The notes under the pieces: generated by a model | What the model was told of the DNA's origin: nothing | Database searches by the model: none | Seen by the model: the letters and a program-made list of their open reading frames with translations, nothing else | Translations under genes and position numbers: made by a program | DNA from: Isoetes taiwanensis | Lineage: Eukaryota > Streptophyta > Lycopodiopsida > Isoetales > Isoetaceae | Assembly (NCBI GenBank): GCA_021234155.1 | Contig: JAJEKV010000009.1 | Coordinates: 6,373,546-6,437,545, forward strand | Reading direction: 5' to 3' | Length of the DNA stretch: 64,000 nt | Shown here: positions 27,968 to 39,107 of the stretch, in pieces | How positions within the stretch are numbered: position 1 is the first letter of the stretch | How the letters are laid out: each line of letters starts with the position of its first letter

Positions 27968-29850
27968 TCAATACCGCTCCTTCCTCAAGACCAAGAAAGC
28001 CAGGTACCTTGCGGAGCACCAACAACGGATGTTTGGTCTGCTAGACCGCCACCCTAGGGCCTTTTGGAGAAAGGTCTTGAGTAAACCTGCACAGCCCACA
28101 GGAAATATTACCACGGAACTTGCAGCAGCTGTATGACCCAATGGGAAGCCGGGCACCAGTACCTCCATGACAGGCCCTAGCACCGGTCATTCTTGAAGGG
28201 ATGTCATAATGGGCATGCAAGCGCCTAACGAAGGAAAGCGCCAGATTTGGATGGTATGCGGCGAGGAGCTTCTCAAGTGGGCGGGCCCCAATGGTGCCGG
28301 TTCTCCACAAAGCCTCTTCAGGGGCATTGCAAGAAGGCTTCCCTCCAATAATGGACTACCGGTCGAGTTGTGCCCATATACAAAAGGGGGGACCCCCCAT
28401 TGACCAACTATCATTACCATTATGGTCGGTTCTGTCTTTGCCAAGTTGCTTGCGGGATTCTTGGCGCGGCCCGACACTTTGGGCGAAGGATGGAGAAGTC
28501 GCGGGCTCTCTCCTTGACGGGGCTTCGCCCCAGGCATTTCTATTGACCATATCTTCACTCTGTGAACACTCATAGAGGATAGCGGGAATCAGCGCCCGAA
28601 TGCATCTTGTTGCTTTGTGGATTTCAAAAAGGCTTTTGACCACCGGTGCCTGGGGATAAGTTGTGGGGACAGATTGAGAGGCGATTGGGGACCCCGTCGA
28701 CTTGGCGGGAATGCTATATGGACTTATCACGAGGCTTGCTCGATTAAGTCTCAATCAGCCGGGGAGCAGGTTGTTATTGTAACATTGGGGTGCTTGAGAA
28801 CTGCCCCTCTATCCCAGACACTCTTTACTTGTACATTGACCCATTAGAAGAATGGCTAGCTGAGCACCTGCGATTTCGATTGATGCACCACATAATCCGG
28901 CAACTCATATATCGCGATGATGTTGCCCTGCTTTCGCGATATATACCCGAGGAAGGACATGCAATGCCACACGGATGCTTTGGACACTTTACGCCAATTC
29001 AACGACATGAGAGTTAACTTGGCCAAGACAAGGGTGCTGCTGTCCGGTACCATCATCCGGCACCCACGCCTTCCCTCGTTCACTTACGAGGCGGGTAGTG
29101 GGAGGTGGCTCGATCTTATAAGTATTTGAGCATTAGTTTTTCTACTACCACACCTTTGGGATGCATCCATCGGGTTATGGGTCACTGCAGTGGAAAGCCA
29201 CGTATGCAATGCAAAACAACAGTCACAAAGGCGGAGATCTGTATGCATGGGGTCACCGAGGCACACTTGTTCAGGGGCCTTGGTTGAACCGGTCCTCCTC
29301 TATGGGGCGAAGTGTGGGGGCGGTGATATCCCTCACCACTTGGAGCGATCTAGAAGCGGTGAGAGAAGGCCTTCTTGGCAGGGCAGGAGTGAAATCCACG
29401 GTCCCATATCAGATCTTGCTCAGGAGACAGGCTTCCTTCCATTACAGAGGGCTGCGCTGGAACGTCACCTTATTTACTTCCAGAAGGTGGTGGCTATGGA
29501 TGAAGCCCGGCTGCCCAACCTTGCTTTGGCGGTGGTGATGGGCCCTTGGCGACTCAAAGCCCTCTTTGGAAAGACAAGCAAGCCCGGTGGTTTCGCTATG
29601 GGAATGCGAGGCACCACGAGATGTGGACCGGTGCATACAGGAAGGAACGCTGGCCGCCTTGAAGCGATGCTTGGATGCTTGCTTCATGGCCAAGCTTTGG
29701 GATGCAGAGGCCCTGCCACATGTCAAGATGGCAAATTATCGACCGCAGGTTAATTCCATGCTCTCCAAGAATGCGGCAAAAGATGAGGCGTCCCCCAAAA
29801 TGTGCCAAAAATATGCTCAAGATACTTCTTGCGTCAAAAGTTGATTGAAA
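27968..29850 (+). pseudogene. Decayed LINE ORF2: reverse transcriptase and C-terminal region
   Basis: Pieces of one non-LTR RT follow in order through several frames. They are KARYLAEHQQRMFGLLDRHP and AFWRKVLSKP (pre-RT), LPVELCPYTKGG, TIMVGSVFAKLL, CFVDFKKAFD (motif A, first catalytic Asp), LIYRDDVALLSR (motif C, the usual YADD altered to YRDD), VNLAKTRVLLSG, then PVLLYGA, ALERHLIYFQKVVAMDEARL and FMAKLWDAEALPHVKMANYR. The last segment aligns with ATFIRKLWDADALTHVKLAH at 51.66 kb, so both are one family. Stops, frameshifts and the altered catalytic motif show an inactive copy. The zinc-binding end is missing: homology stops near 29,760. Confidence 0.85.
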
Positions 29851-29863
29851 GTTGTGCTGGAAA

Positions 29864-31290
29864 TCACGCCTTGAGGGGCCGTGACAGATTATTGAACTCA
29901 CGCCGTTGGGCCGTGAGGTTTGAAGTCATAGTTGCATGAAATTTTACCTCCAAAGGCATAATAGTAGGACTAGATATCTGGTATGAGAAAAAAAAGGGCT
30001 TCAATAATAGAAGGGGTGGAAAACACCAAAATGTGGCCCATCTTGAATGATCGTTGAAAGTCTCTCTATGAAAAAAATCGTAAAAAGATATCTCAAAAAA
30101 ATTTGTGACAATGTGTTGACAAGAGAGAGTTCAAGAAAGGAACTCAAAATTTTCCACGCCGTGGCCCGTGGGGCCGTGGATATTGAAGCATTTATTTTTT
30201 GTTGCATGTATTTTTCTCTGTCTGGTGTGGGTCACGCGTATGACGCAATGAAGTGGTGCCACGCCCGTGATAGGCCGTGGATGCCGTGACGCCGTGGGAG
30301 AAAATCGAATTGTGCCACGCCGTGGGGGCCGTGGGCTTGAAGCTTTTAACACACGCCGTGGAATGCTGCAGACATCCCACGCTGTGAAGATTTCGGAACG
30401 CGAAGCCACGCCGTGAAGGCCGTGGGCTAACCGTGTGAAGGTTTTGGAGTCACGCCTCGATGGCCGTGTGGGTTAGGTATTGGAGACTTGAAGCCACGAT
30501 GGCCGTGGGCTTGTTGGTCGAACATTTGAGAAGCCGTGGTGGGCCGTGGGCTGATTTCTGCAACAAGGATGTGACTACAGAGACTTGAATAGAGGAGTGT
30601 GCCACGCCGTGATGGGCCGTGGGCTTATTTCAACAGAGTCTGGAGTAGAGTTCCAGAGAGAAAACATAAGTACTTACAGGGATTTTGTTGTGGAAGCCAC
30701 GGTGATTGGCGGGAGAATAGAAGTCCGGATCTGAGAAAACTGCGTGGCCTCGGCTGTGGCCCCTGAATGGTATTCGAGTGCAGCAATCACAACAACAGCC
30801 GCCGTCTTAGGGTGCCTGGTTGCCATGAAGCGCATGAGGTGGTGATGCCACGCGGGGAGGGGCCGTGGGCTTCATTTTGCAGACGCAGGAAAACTTTGGG
30901 AGATCAGTTTACTGTGGAAAAAATGAGAGTAGGAGCCATCTGGAAAAAGTCGTGGTAGGATGCATTTTGACGGACCCATGCCAGAAACAGTCGTTGGATG
31001 CCAAGGGTCTTGGTTGTCCAAGCCATTTTGTCACAAAAATTAACTCTGTTTAGAGCGTATGGTCGGAATGAGAAAGAGTCTGTGGTGGGCAGATCCTGGT
31101 GAGATGCGCTCAAAATACCTGATTTGATGAGCCCAAGATATCAAATGAAAATGTTCGAGCTGGACTGTGGCAGAAGAGGATCTGAATACATGGCTTCTGA
31201 GCTTAATAACTTCCGGAAGCCGTTGAGCATGAAAAATTGCGCACGCTGGGCGTTGGGCCCTGCCGGAAGAACGTGCGAAGCCGTTGGGCC
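29864..31290. repeat. Array of GC-rich imperfect palindromes (CCACGCC...GGCCGTGG)
   Basis: At least ten copies of a motif close to CCACGCCGTG-N-GGCCGTGGGCTT occur at irregular spacing: about 29,864, 29,898, 30,154, 30,261, 30,315, 30,406, 30,452, 30,494, 30,533, 30,603, 30,849 and, weaker, 31,231. The outer bases form YCACG/CGTGR pairs and vary together (TCACG/CGTGA in the first, CTCACG/CGTGAG in the second, CCACG/CGTGG in later ones). Sequence between the motifs is ordinary. The array lies on the interior side of the minus-strand LTR at 32.43 kb and may belong to that element. Confidence 0.8.
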
Positions 31291-32410
31291 TCTGTCGCGT
31301 GCGTAAGATCAGAATGTGGCGTAAGATCTACGGGCGTAAGAGCAAAGACGTAAGAACCATTTGCAGCTGTATTGATCGAGTTTGGGGCCTTGCTATATGT
31401 TGAAGGCCCAAATGTGTTGATGATGCTACAATGAATGTTACGTCGCAAATTCGATGCAGAAGGAAACTGATAATCCCGGAATAGTGGGTGCTACTGACTC
31501 TCTTAAAAATTTGAACATGCACTCTTCTACAAAAACGGACTGCTGAGGATTCCAAATATTCCTTGTGTTTTTTGTTGATGCAGTACAATGGAAGATGTTG
31601 ATTCGTGGCTCTCTACCGATGATGAAGGTGGTGCTCTTCGCCCAAAATATGGCTAATGCCTCGATATTTTTCTGAATTGTTTGATGAAGCAAGGGTATGC
31701 AACCTCGGTCTTTGTGGCTTTGCTCTTGAGGAAAAGCCCTATGTATCAATAAAAGGGCAAGAATAGCCACGATCTCGGTTTGAAATCTGAGGGCTGTGTA
31801 CTTAAAAGTCGACTTGAAGAACGAGCTTTGTTTCCATGAAAAAATTATATTATGCCAAAAACGATTTTGCCTGTGCAAAATATCACAGGGAGAAAAAAAC
31901 GGAGAATAACTCGATGAAGAACAAATACCTTGGCAAAGTGATGGAGGTCTGGAACCAAAAAGAAAGCGGCTTCTATAGACTCGAAAGCGCGACGCAGCCC
32001 AAGCCCACAAATAATCTTTAAAAAGCAGGTTGGAAGAGCCACGGGGCTTCATCCGTGGGTCTTACTTGCGAGCAAGGTGTACTGCTTTGTGCCAAGCTGT
32101 TCGCTAGTAAAAAAAATGTTGCTCCTTGGCTTGAAGGTATAGATAGAGAACACAGGATAGCAAAAATAGTGTCGATCAGGAACCAAAGGAATGGAACAAA
32201 TATATGCGCCTTGCTTGAGTGATGACAGAGAGTATGGACATCAAAAATAATGTCGATAATGAACCCAAATGTGGCAAATAAGAATCTTATTATGCCCCTG
32301 TTTAAAATATGGACAAGTAGATATCATAGATGAGGATTGAAGAAAGGATGGATGTAGAACCTTTGGAGATGCTTGAAAACAAAACAAGAATATGATCATG
32401 AGCGAAAGAG
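31291..32410 (-). other. Probable interior of a non-coding LTR element
   Basis: The stretch lies directly downstream, on the minus strand, of a clear LTR and primer binding site. The longest minus frame (31,438-32,052, 204 codons) has no recognisable gag motif, and no gag or pol landmarks were found. A large non-autonomous LTR element would fit. The other LTR was not found. Confidence 0.4.
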
Positions 32411-32428
32411 ACCCCGGCAACGGCGCCA
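32411..32428 (-). promoter_or_regulatory. Primer binding site, tRNA-Asp type
   Basis: Read on the minus strand the 18 bases are TGGCGCCGTTGCCGGGGT, the primer site typical of many plant Ty3/gypsy elements primed by aspartate tRNA. One base separates it from the LTR end. Confidence 0.85.
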
Positions 32429-32429
32429 G

Positions 32430-32877
32430 TGTTGATGTTTGGGGTTCTTGACATCACCTTGCAGCAGCAGTCCATGACTGCCGGATGCCACAAGGCTGCC
32501 ACAAATGCTCATGGATCAACAAAAGAAGATGGGAAGAAACTCCAAGAACAAGGAACAAAAGAAAGAATGAACAAAACAGAATCATATTGATGCTCCAAAA
32601 GGAGGTGCTCCAAAACGTGAGCAAAAACCTAAACAATGAGAGGAAATGCTCTCTCTAAATAGTAGAGCAAAACCCTAACCCTAACTGACATCTCACCGTC
32701 CACAGATCTAGGCTAAATCTGGGCCATAGATCGTGGGGTCCAATATGACAAAGACATGTGGCCTATGCCACCTACCACATATGTGGGCTAAATCTGGGCC
32801 CTAGATCAAGTGGTCCAATGTGATAAATACATGTGGCCTATGCCACTCATACATATGTTTAGCCCAAAGGGCTAACA
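32430..32877 (-). repeat. LTR of a minus-strand element, 448 bases
   Basis: On the minus strand the LTR runs from TGTTAGCCC (32,877) to CATCAACA (32,430), with TGTT/AACA ends, and is followed by the tRNA-Asp primer site. Inside, a 74-base unit (GGCTAAATCTGGGCC...CATGTGGCCTATGCCAC) is present twice at 32,712-32,860. The LTR interrupts the transposase-like frame that starts at 33,285. Confidence 0.8.
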
Positions 32878-33460
32878 GTTCAAAAATGTCTTGCAAGAAA
32901 GTCTCCCATTAAACACCATAGCACCAACAACATGCAAGTGCATGAAATCTTCAGGAGCATCCTTGGGTACATTGACAAAGTGTGGTAGAGTTGTCTTCTT
33001 CTGGTCCATTCCATCAATAACAACAGATATGTAGTTGAGTGGTTGTTCTAGTGCTTTTTTCTTGTGTTTTGTCAACTTTCTCCTTTCTAGAGATTGTTGT
33101 TCTCTGTGCTTTTTCAGTTTCTCTTTCAATGCATCTGAAAAAGAAAATTCAGGAAAACAACCTAGCATTGAAAAGAACTGAGCAAGAAGATGTTGTGGAA
33201 GCTTACTTTTAATATGCAATGTCCTTGCATTCTGTGTTTGAGCTTTTAATTCAGAGCATATAGCACAAATAGACATCCGATGCATTAGAAATTGTTACAC
33301 GCAAAAATTCTTTTTTCCAGAGCACAGTGAAATAAGAGTACCATACATGTCATTCACCAGCCTCAACACATAAATCTTTATAGTTATTACAAATTTCACA
33401 TTTTGTGAAGTTGTCACTTAAGTGGTACATAGGACTGTTAGGCAATTTCTCGCAAGACTC
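32878..33460 (-). pseudogene. Transposase-like protein fragment (SxxIDGMDQxKTxLPHF motif)
   Basis: The minus-strand frame 33,285-32,872 contains CAICSELKAQ, a charged helical stretch, then SVVIDGMDQKKTTLPHF and, 25 residues on, LHVVGAMVFNG. The IDGMDQ.KT.LPHF block followed by a 'LxxxGxxV' block is familiar from transposon proteins of the DUF7869 kind found in plants and animals; I give that name with reservation. Upstream, in another frame, TKCEICNNYKDLCVEAGE supplies a second Cys pair. The gene is cut at 32,877 by the LTR, and an upstream frameshift separates the N-terminal piece. The Asp of IDGMD is the likely catalytic residue. Confidence 0.6.
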
Positions 33461-33941
33461 CTGAAAGACGCCTTCCATCCAGGAAACACATTGAAAGGCA
33501 TGAATTCTCGAGATGCTTCTCGAATGGCAGTAGTCGGTCCTATGATAGGCATATACTGGCCGGGAAGTGAAGTGGTGTTCTCATTGAGCTTTGTAAAACA
33601 TTGAGTACAAATGGATCCCTCACTAGGGATAGATAAATTTGGAAATATGAACTTTAAATGCTCCGAAATGAGATAATCATCGAGAGCATGATGATACTGA
33701 AGAATACAACATAAAAGATGGTTTTATCCGCCACTTGGTCGATGCAAAGGTGAGAAGACCCGGTGACTGCCCCTCATCGGGAAGAAGAACCACGCCTTCT
33801 TAGGTTTTTGAGGAAACCCAAGCAAATAGTTGAAGCACGACCCCACGCACTACGGCAACCCCAAGACCTTTAAACAATCCTGCAGAATCAAGGCTGAAAG
33901 AAAAATAACCCGTCAATGAGTTAGATGCCATAGGCAAGAAG

Positions 33942-34230
33942 ACTCGGAGGCTCCAGGGCCACGCGGAGGAAGAAACAATAGCCGACCAATCGGGAACCAT
34001 CCGCAGAATAATTATCGCGGGAAAAAACAACCGATTAGTGCTGCCTCGGAAGCTACAGCGCCACGCCGAGAAAAAACAATAAATATGATCTCGGAGGCAA
34101 CAGCGCCACGCCGAGAGAAAATATGAATAATAAATATTGACTCAGAGGCTACAATGCCACACCGAGAGATGCCGAGAAAGAGTAAACCAATAAGTATGCC
34201 TCAGAGGCTACAAAGCTATGCTGAGGAAAT
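33942..34230. repeat. Tandem hairpin repeat (CTCGGAGGCNACAGCGCCACGCCGAG)
   Basis: Four clear units start at about 34,045, 34,089, 34,141 and 34,200, with a weaker one at 33,942. Each has an inverted pair at its ends: CTCGG/CCGAG in the first two and CCTCAG/CTGAGG in the last, so the stem changes but still pairs. Spacers are A-rich and 20-30 bases long. Confidence 0.7.
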
Positions 34231-34318
34231 AAAGAATGCAAATTTAAAGGACCTAGAAAAGGAACTAAGGAACACGATCAAATGAAAAAAAAAAACCATC
34301 AAGGGAGGGAGGGTGAGG

Positions 34319-34476
34319 GAAACTGATAGGATAGAGAAGAAGGAGAAATCTAGCTCAAGAGAATGCCGATGATAGAACAATGAAGAGAGGCTGAATAAAT
34401 AGGAGGAGTGACAAAGGGACGTCCCCATCCAAGGAATGTCGGTTCTATTGCTGTCGCAATAGAACCATGGCATTCC
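34319..34476 (-). repeat. Hairpin-ended dispersed repeat, copy 2
   Basis: This is the inverse of the copy at 25.29 kb. The hairpin at 34,441-34,466 reads GGTTCTATTGC-TGTC-GCAATAGAACC; relative to copy 1 one G-C pair has become A-T on both arms. The end ATGGCATT is shared with copy 3. Confidence 0.85.
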
Positions 34477-34510
34477 TAGGATGGGTCCTATGATAGGCAT
34501 ATACTGGCCG

Positions 34511-34636
34511 ATAGAAGAGGAACAAACTCAAAAACTACTCAGCATGGAAACTGAAAGGAAGAGAAGCTAAAGAGAAATATAGTATAAAGAAAGGAGGAAA
34601 CGAGTCTACAAGGTCACTGGAAAAGAATGCATAGAT

Positions 34637-34719
<83 letters not shown>

Positions 34720-37700
34720 GGCTGACAGCAATCAGAGTAAAACGAAGGAAGAGGAAACTAAGAAAAATGGAGGAAAAAGGGGGATAAAGAGAAGACAGAG
34801 ACAAAGGAACAATGAAGAAGCAGAAAGAGCAAGTAATGCCGGAATGCAAACAATGGAATGAATAAAAATGAAGGAGAACAGGATGGAGGAATGCTATGAG
34901 AGATGGAAACGGGAACATAAGAATGAAGAAGACAATGGAATAGTGCAGTAAGAGATGAGGGCAGGAACTTATGGAACAACAGCAGACAGAGCCACGAACA
35001 TGATGTCATCATCAAAGTAACGATCTCAAATGACTAATGTACCAATAAATACTACACTAACAAAGATACTATAAAAGCAAACTATCCCAACTAGCAATAG
35101 AAAAGGAGCAAGAAGACAAAGAAACCAAAGAAGGAACCAATGTGACTAATATAGTAATAATGTCACTAGAGTTAAACGGAACAAGAAGCTAAAAGAAAAT
35201 AAATTAAGGAAACAATGCAAACACAACCAAAATAGAGAAATGATATCAAATGGAGCTATCGAGATAATGAGGAGTGTATAGCAAATGGAGCGCACCAAAC
35301 CCATAATGAAGCATGTAGAATCTAATAAAAGCGATTGAAAATGTGGAATAAAGAAAGGGAGGAACGAGTCTACAAAGGTCACTGCAACAAAATAGAATGC
35401 ACAAATGAAGCTGATGGGACACATGGAACAAGTGGAGTGAATTCACAAATAGAGACAACAAAGGATCAATGCGAAAGACATAGAAACAAACACCCAAGTG
35501 ACCCAAGTGACCCAATATAAAACACCTAGAAACAAATAAATCGACTGATAGACTGGAACAAATGGAGAAAAAGGCACTAAGTACTTGGAAAAAGGGAAAA
35601 TATGGAAAAAAGATGAGCAAAGGAGGGAAAAAAGCACATTTAGATAATGAAGCAATGGCAAATGGATGGATTAGAATAGCAAAACATGTCCAGGGAATAC
35701 AGAATAACTGGAATGATGATATCAAGAAAAGAAACAGAACCTAGAGCAAAAAGGACAACTGTGATAAACTGGATTAAGCATAAAAAATTTTAGCGCACTT
35801 GGCAAAGGTGCACAACTTGCAGTTAGAAGCATAGAAAAGTTATGCAAAAGACCCGAGTGAAACAATTAAAACAACGACATAAAAGGAGCTAGAGGTACCA
35901 ACCACGAGTAAATGGCACAAAGGGATCAATATCTATGCGAAGCAAAAGTTAATCTGAAGCAAAGGACTAAATGTGGCATGCAAAAGGATCAAAAGAACTT
36001 ATGAAAGTATAAGGAAAAATGCCATAGGGACAACGGGTTAATGAAACAATGTCATGAACAAGAACTTACCAAGCAAAAGGACACAACTAGAACCCATATG
36101 GCCAATTGGAATAGTTGCACAACTGACACCGAGACGAGAAAGCTACTGCCGAAATGCTAGAGGTAACATCAGATGTCCATACAAAGGTACGATGATTGAA
36201 ACAACAAAACCACGAACAATATATATGATATCCTATGCATGGATCAAAGATCAAATGAAACAAATGAGTTATAATGCTAAAAAGGATTAGAGAAGCAGAA
36301 TGCATTAGCTAAAACCAGATACGTACATGTATAAAGCCTAAAGTACAACAAAAAGCCATGTAGTGCAAGCATTATCTACCTGATGCATATGACCAAATAT
36401 GCATTAAACTAACTGTGTTGAATGTTGAATGTTGAAGGCCAAAAGGACCTAAATGAAGGAAACCACAAAGAATTGACGAAGAGAAAATATGTAATGCCAA
36501 TATCACCCACCAAATATACGATCATATCCACTAGGACGTCTGGAGCACATAGGGCAGCAAAGGGGCCAACAACACAAATAGGAGTAAAAAGGAATAGAAC
36601 CATAGCAAAGTGGACATGAAACCAGAAATACGGCAATAAAACGAAGAGCAACTGAGGCAAAGCATGACAAAGGGACAAAATGCAAAAGTCAGAAGATGGA
36701 GGCTAAAGAGACTAATGGACCAAATGGAGTAAAGAATGGACAACCATCACCGAAGGAACGGGTGGATTATCAAGAACAAAATGGGAGAAACGAAAACAAA
36801 ATGAGGTCAACAAACCTACGGTGGAAAGGTTAAACTGTTGGAATGTGGATTGCACTAATGTGGCATGGGTAATGAAACAAATTTGAAGAAAACGAAGCAA
36901 AAAAGCAAAGGAATTAATGGAGAACAAAGAGAATTAAAATAAATAAATAAATAAATAAATAAACAAAACAGAATAGGCAACATGACAAAAAACTAAAAAC
37001 GTATACAAGTGATCACAAAAATGAATGACTCCAACACGGAGCTAGGAAAGGACCCAAGTATATGTATTCAAAATGATGGAAGTAAAGAAGGATAGCCACT
37101 TGCCCAAATGTGGACGTGATCTTCGTAAAATAATAAGACTCAACAACTAAAAGAGAAGCACTTGGAGAAGATTGCAACCATGTAACAAACCACAAATGAC
37201 ACGTTATCTAGAGCAAAGAAGGAGATGAGACAATCATACCGTTAGACCAATCAACCAACTAAACCAGAGTAACACAAAGGAGAGAGTACCCAAGTGACGA
37301 TCCTGTAACGCATCCGCAAATATAAAAAACTACTGACAAATGGAACAACATACCTAAAAGTACAAGGTACTTGGAGAAACAGAAATAAAGGAATTAAAAG
37401 AGCAAACAAGGCTAAAAAAGAAACTGAAGCAGCAAAAAGATTGATCCAACGAAACAAGTTCATATCAAAAGCATGATAACGACGTCGAGCAACAATGGGG
37501 AAACATCTAGAGCAAAGGACAACATGAAAAGACCAAGCAAAGTAATGGAATGGAATGCACAACAAGCAAAGTGAAACAACTAGAACCACACGAAAAAGGT
37601 GAATAAATGAGAACTAACTCAAGGTCATGTAAGCAATGTGATGCACCGTATTGACACAAGATGATGCCAATTACAAGACTAACACCAAAAACAACCACCC

Positions 37701-38040
37701 CACAAAGACGGTGACCTTCAATAATCCGAAAATGTGGAATCTAAGAAAAATGGATGGTCCACAAAAAGGAGAGTAACATGGAAACATGTTGTCAAAAAGA
37801 AACCAGAAGCACGAAGATGAGAATAACAATGTGTAATTCGCCTGTTAGAAAAAGATTCAAATGGCACCATATCAACAAGCCCAGACCGTGAGCTAAAATG
37901 ATGAAACACACAAAGGAAATGATATCACCAACCTTAGCCATTAAGCTAGACAAAGCACATAATTTAAGGAAATAAAATGACCAAGTGACAAATACATTTA
38001 AGATATGCACCATATGAGTTGTGACAAACAAAAAACTGTA
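34511..38040. other. 3.5-kb A-rich, T-poor stretch
   Basis: The + strand is dominated by A with G second and is strikingly poor in T for its whole length. The minus strand therefore yields many Phe/Leu/Ser-rich frames that are composition artefacts. A 50-base phrase (TAAAGAAAGG.GGAA.CGAGTC then TACAAGGTCACTG) is found at about 34,566 and again at about 35,347, indicating internal diverged duplication. Simple repeats include (GATA)n and, near 36,938-36,962, (AAAT)n. No protein family recognised. Confidence 0.6.
34631..34719. repeat. (GATA)n microsatellite
   Basis: About 22 near-perfect GATA units. Confidence 0.98.
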
Positions 38041-38365
38041 GAGCCCCAAAGAATTTACAATACATGTACAAAATTAACACCATTAAGTACATTCTCTCAA
38101 ACCTTATAGTATTTTGCAAACCTTAATATACAGTATACAAAAACTTGTACATGCATACCCCACAAACGAGGATCGCTATGTACGGTCCAGGTCTTGAAAT
38201 AAAGGGCAAATATGCCCATTCGACAGCTCTCGTTGCCCGGAGTAACCCCCCTTGTGAATATGCACCCAAACAAAAGGGGGTTTAAGGGGGATTTTAATTT
38301 AAATGTGTCAAATGCAATAGTTTGTGTTAATAATGTTAATAGTAGTTGTGTGTTAATGTGTTAAA
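38041..38365 (+). repeat. Dispersed foldback-family repeat, copy 2
   Basis: The first 190 bases match 43,391-43,590 (ACCATT.AGTA.ATT, TTGTAGTATTTTG-like, CCCACAAACGAGGATCG, AAATATGCCCA). The rest (38,240-38,362) matches copy 1 at 19.77 kb, up to GTTAATAATGTTAATRGTAG. It therefore joins both parts of the family. Confidence 0.8.
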
Positions 38366-38649
38366 TGAACCAGAATGTATTACTAGAAAATTAAGTATTT
38401 CTCAAAGTCTTCAATCCAAAATATGTCTATTTAAGAGTTATATCTCCTCATATTCTAGTTTGCAATCTACACCCACAGACAAATAAATTTAAGTAATTGT
38501 TGCTCATTTGTTGCATCCGAAGCTATTGACCGCTGTTGACCTCTGTATTTCTTTCTTCGCATGAATGCAAGCTACAGAAGTATTAAGGAGAAGGTCTGCC
38601 TCCTGCCATGACAAAACACGGAGAAAGATGGGTCTGCATCTCCATCTCC

Positions 38650-39091
38650 ATTCCGATTCGGCGGCTAGGGTAAGAAGAAAGAGGAGGAAGATGCAGAGGT
38701 TTTGGGTTTTTATTTGCAAGAAGATTGTTTTTTAAGTCCCACAGATGCTCGCTGCCATGATTCAATTCACTATGAACCAGTTGGAGTTGATTCTTGGACA
38801 AGCACATGGCTATGCAAGCCAGTGCTTTACTGTCTTTCTGTTTCCACAGGAGAAGATCCTTTTGCTGCTTAGGATCTTTTTCATCAGAAATCTTTGGAGC
38901 CAGATCACTCCCATCCACTATCTCCCATAGAAGCTCCGCTTTGAGATATAGAGTGATCATCCGCTTCCATCCTTCAAAGCCTTTGTCGTCAAAAGCTTGG
39001 GCCTTAGATTCATCAAAATTGAATTCATTCCTGCCATCTTTAGGTCTTAATCCTTCTTCGATTCGAGAGAATCCCTTTCTCGGACGAAGTG
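38650..39091 (-). pseudogene. Ty1/copia Gag N-terminal fragment
   Basis: Within the minus-strand frame 39,233-38,583 the segment from about 39,000 downwards reads FDDKGFEGWKRMITLYLKAE, LLWEIVDGSD, KDSKALACIAMCLSKNQL and HLWDLKNNL. This is the copia Gag pattern 'FxGxNYxxWxxxMxxxL...LWxxV...W...D..A...I...L......V......A.E.WD.L'. A primer site sits directly upstream. The C-terminal part changes into unrelated sequence near 38,650. Without pol it is a fragment. Confidence 0.75.
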
Positions 39092-39107
39092 CATGGCTCT
39101 GATACCA
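39092..39107 (-). promoter_or_regulatory. Primer binding site, initiator Met-tRNA type (copia)
   Basis: The minus strand reads TGGTATCAGAGCCATG, the usual primer site of plant copia elements, preceded by CA that would end the LTR (minus-strand LTR end ...ACATTGTCA). The LTR would lie from 39,108 upwards; its other end could not be fixed. Confidence 0.85.

Larger units (their letters stand above)
33536..34510. repeat. 27-base direct repeats flanking about 920 bases
   Basis: GGTCCTATGATAGGCATATA plus CTGGCCG occurs without mismatch at 33,536-33,562 and 34,484-34,510. The enclosed DNA contains a hairpin-repeat array and one copy of the hairpin-ended repeat. Perfect identity of the flanks beside heavily decayed sequence suggests a recent event: a long target-site duplication or a local duplication. 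Confidence 0.8.

Noticed and set aside
31438-32052. 204-codon minus-strand frame as a gene
   Set aside because: No recognisable motif and located in the leader of an LTR element; kept only as part of that region.
32664-32690. Interstitial telomere (CCCTAA)n
   Set aside because: Only two to three units; similar short runs at 10,860 and 58,575 are also too short.
34535-38049. Many Phe/Leu/Ser-rich minus-strand frames suggesting membrane proteins
   Set aside because: They follow from the T-rich minus strand; no conserved motif, and frames overlap in all phases.
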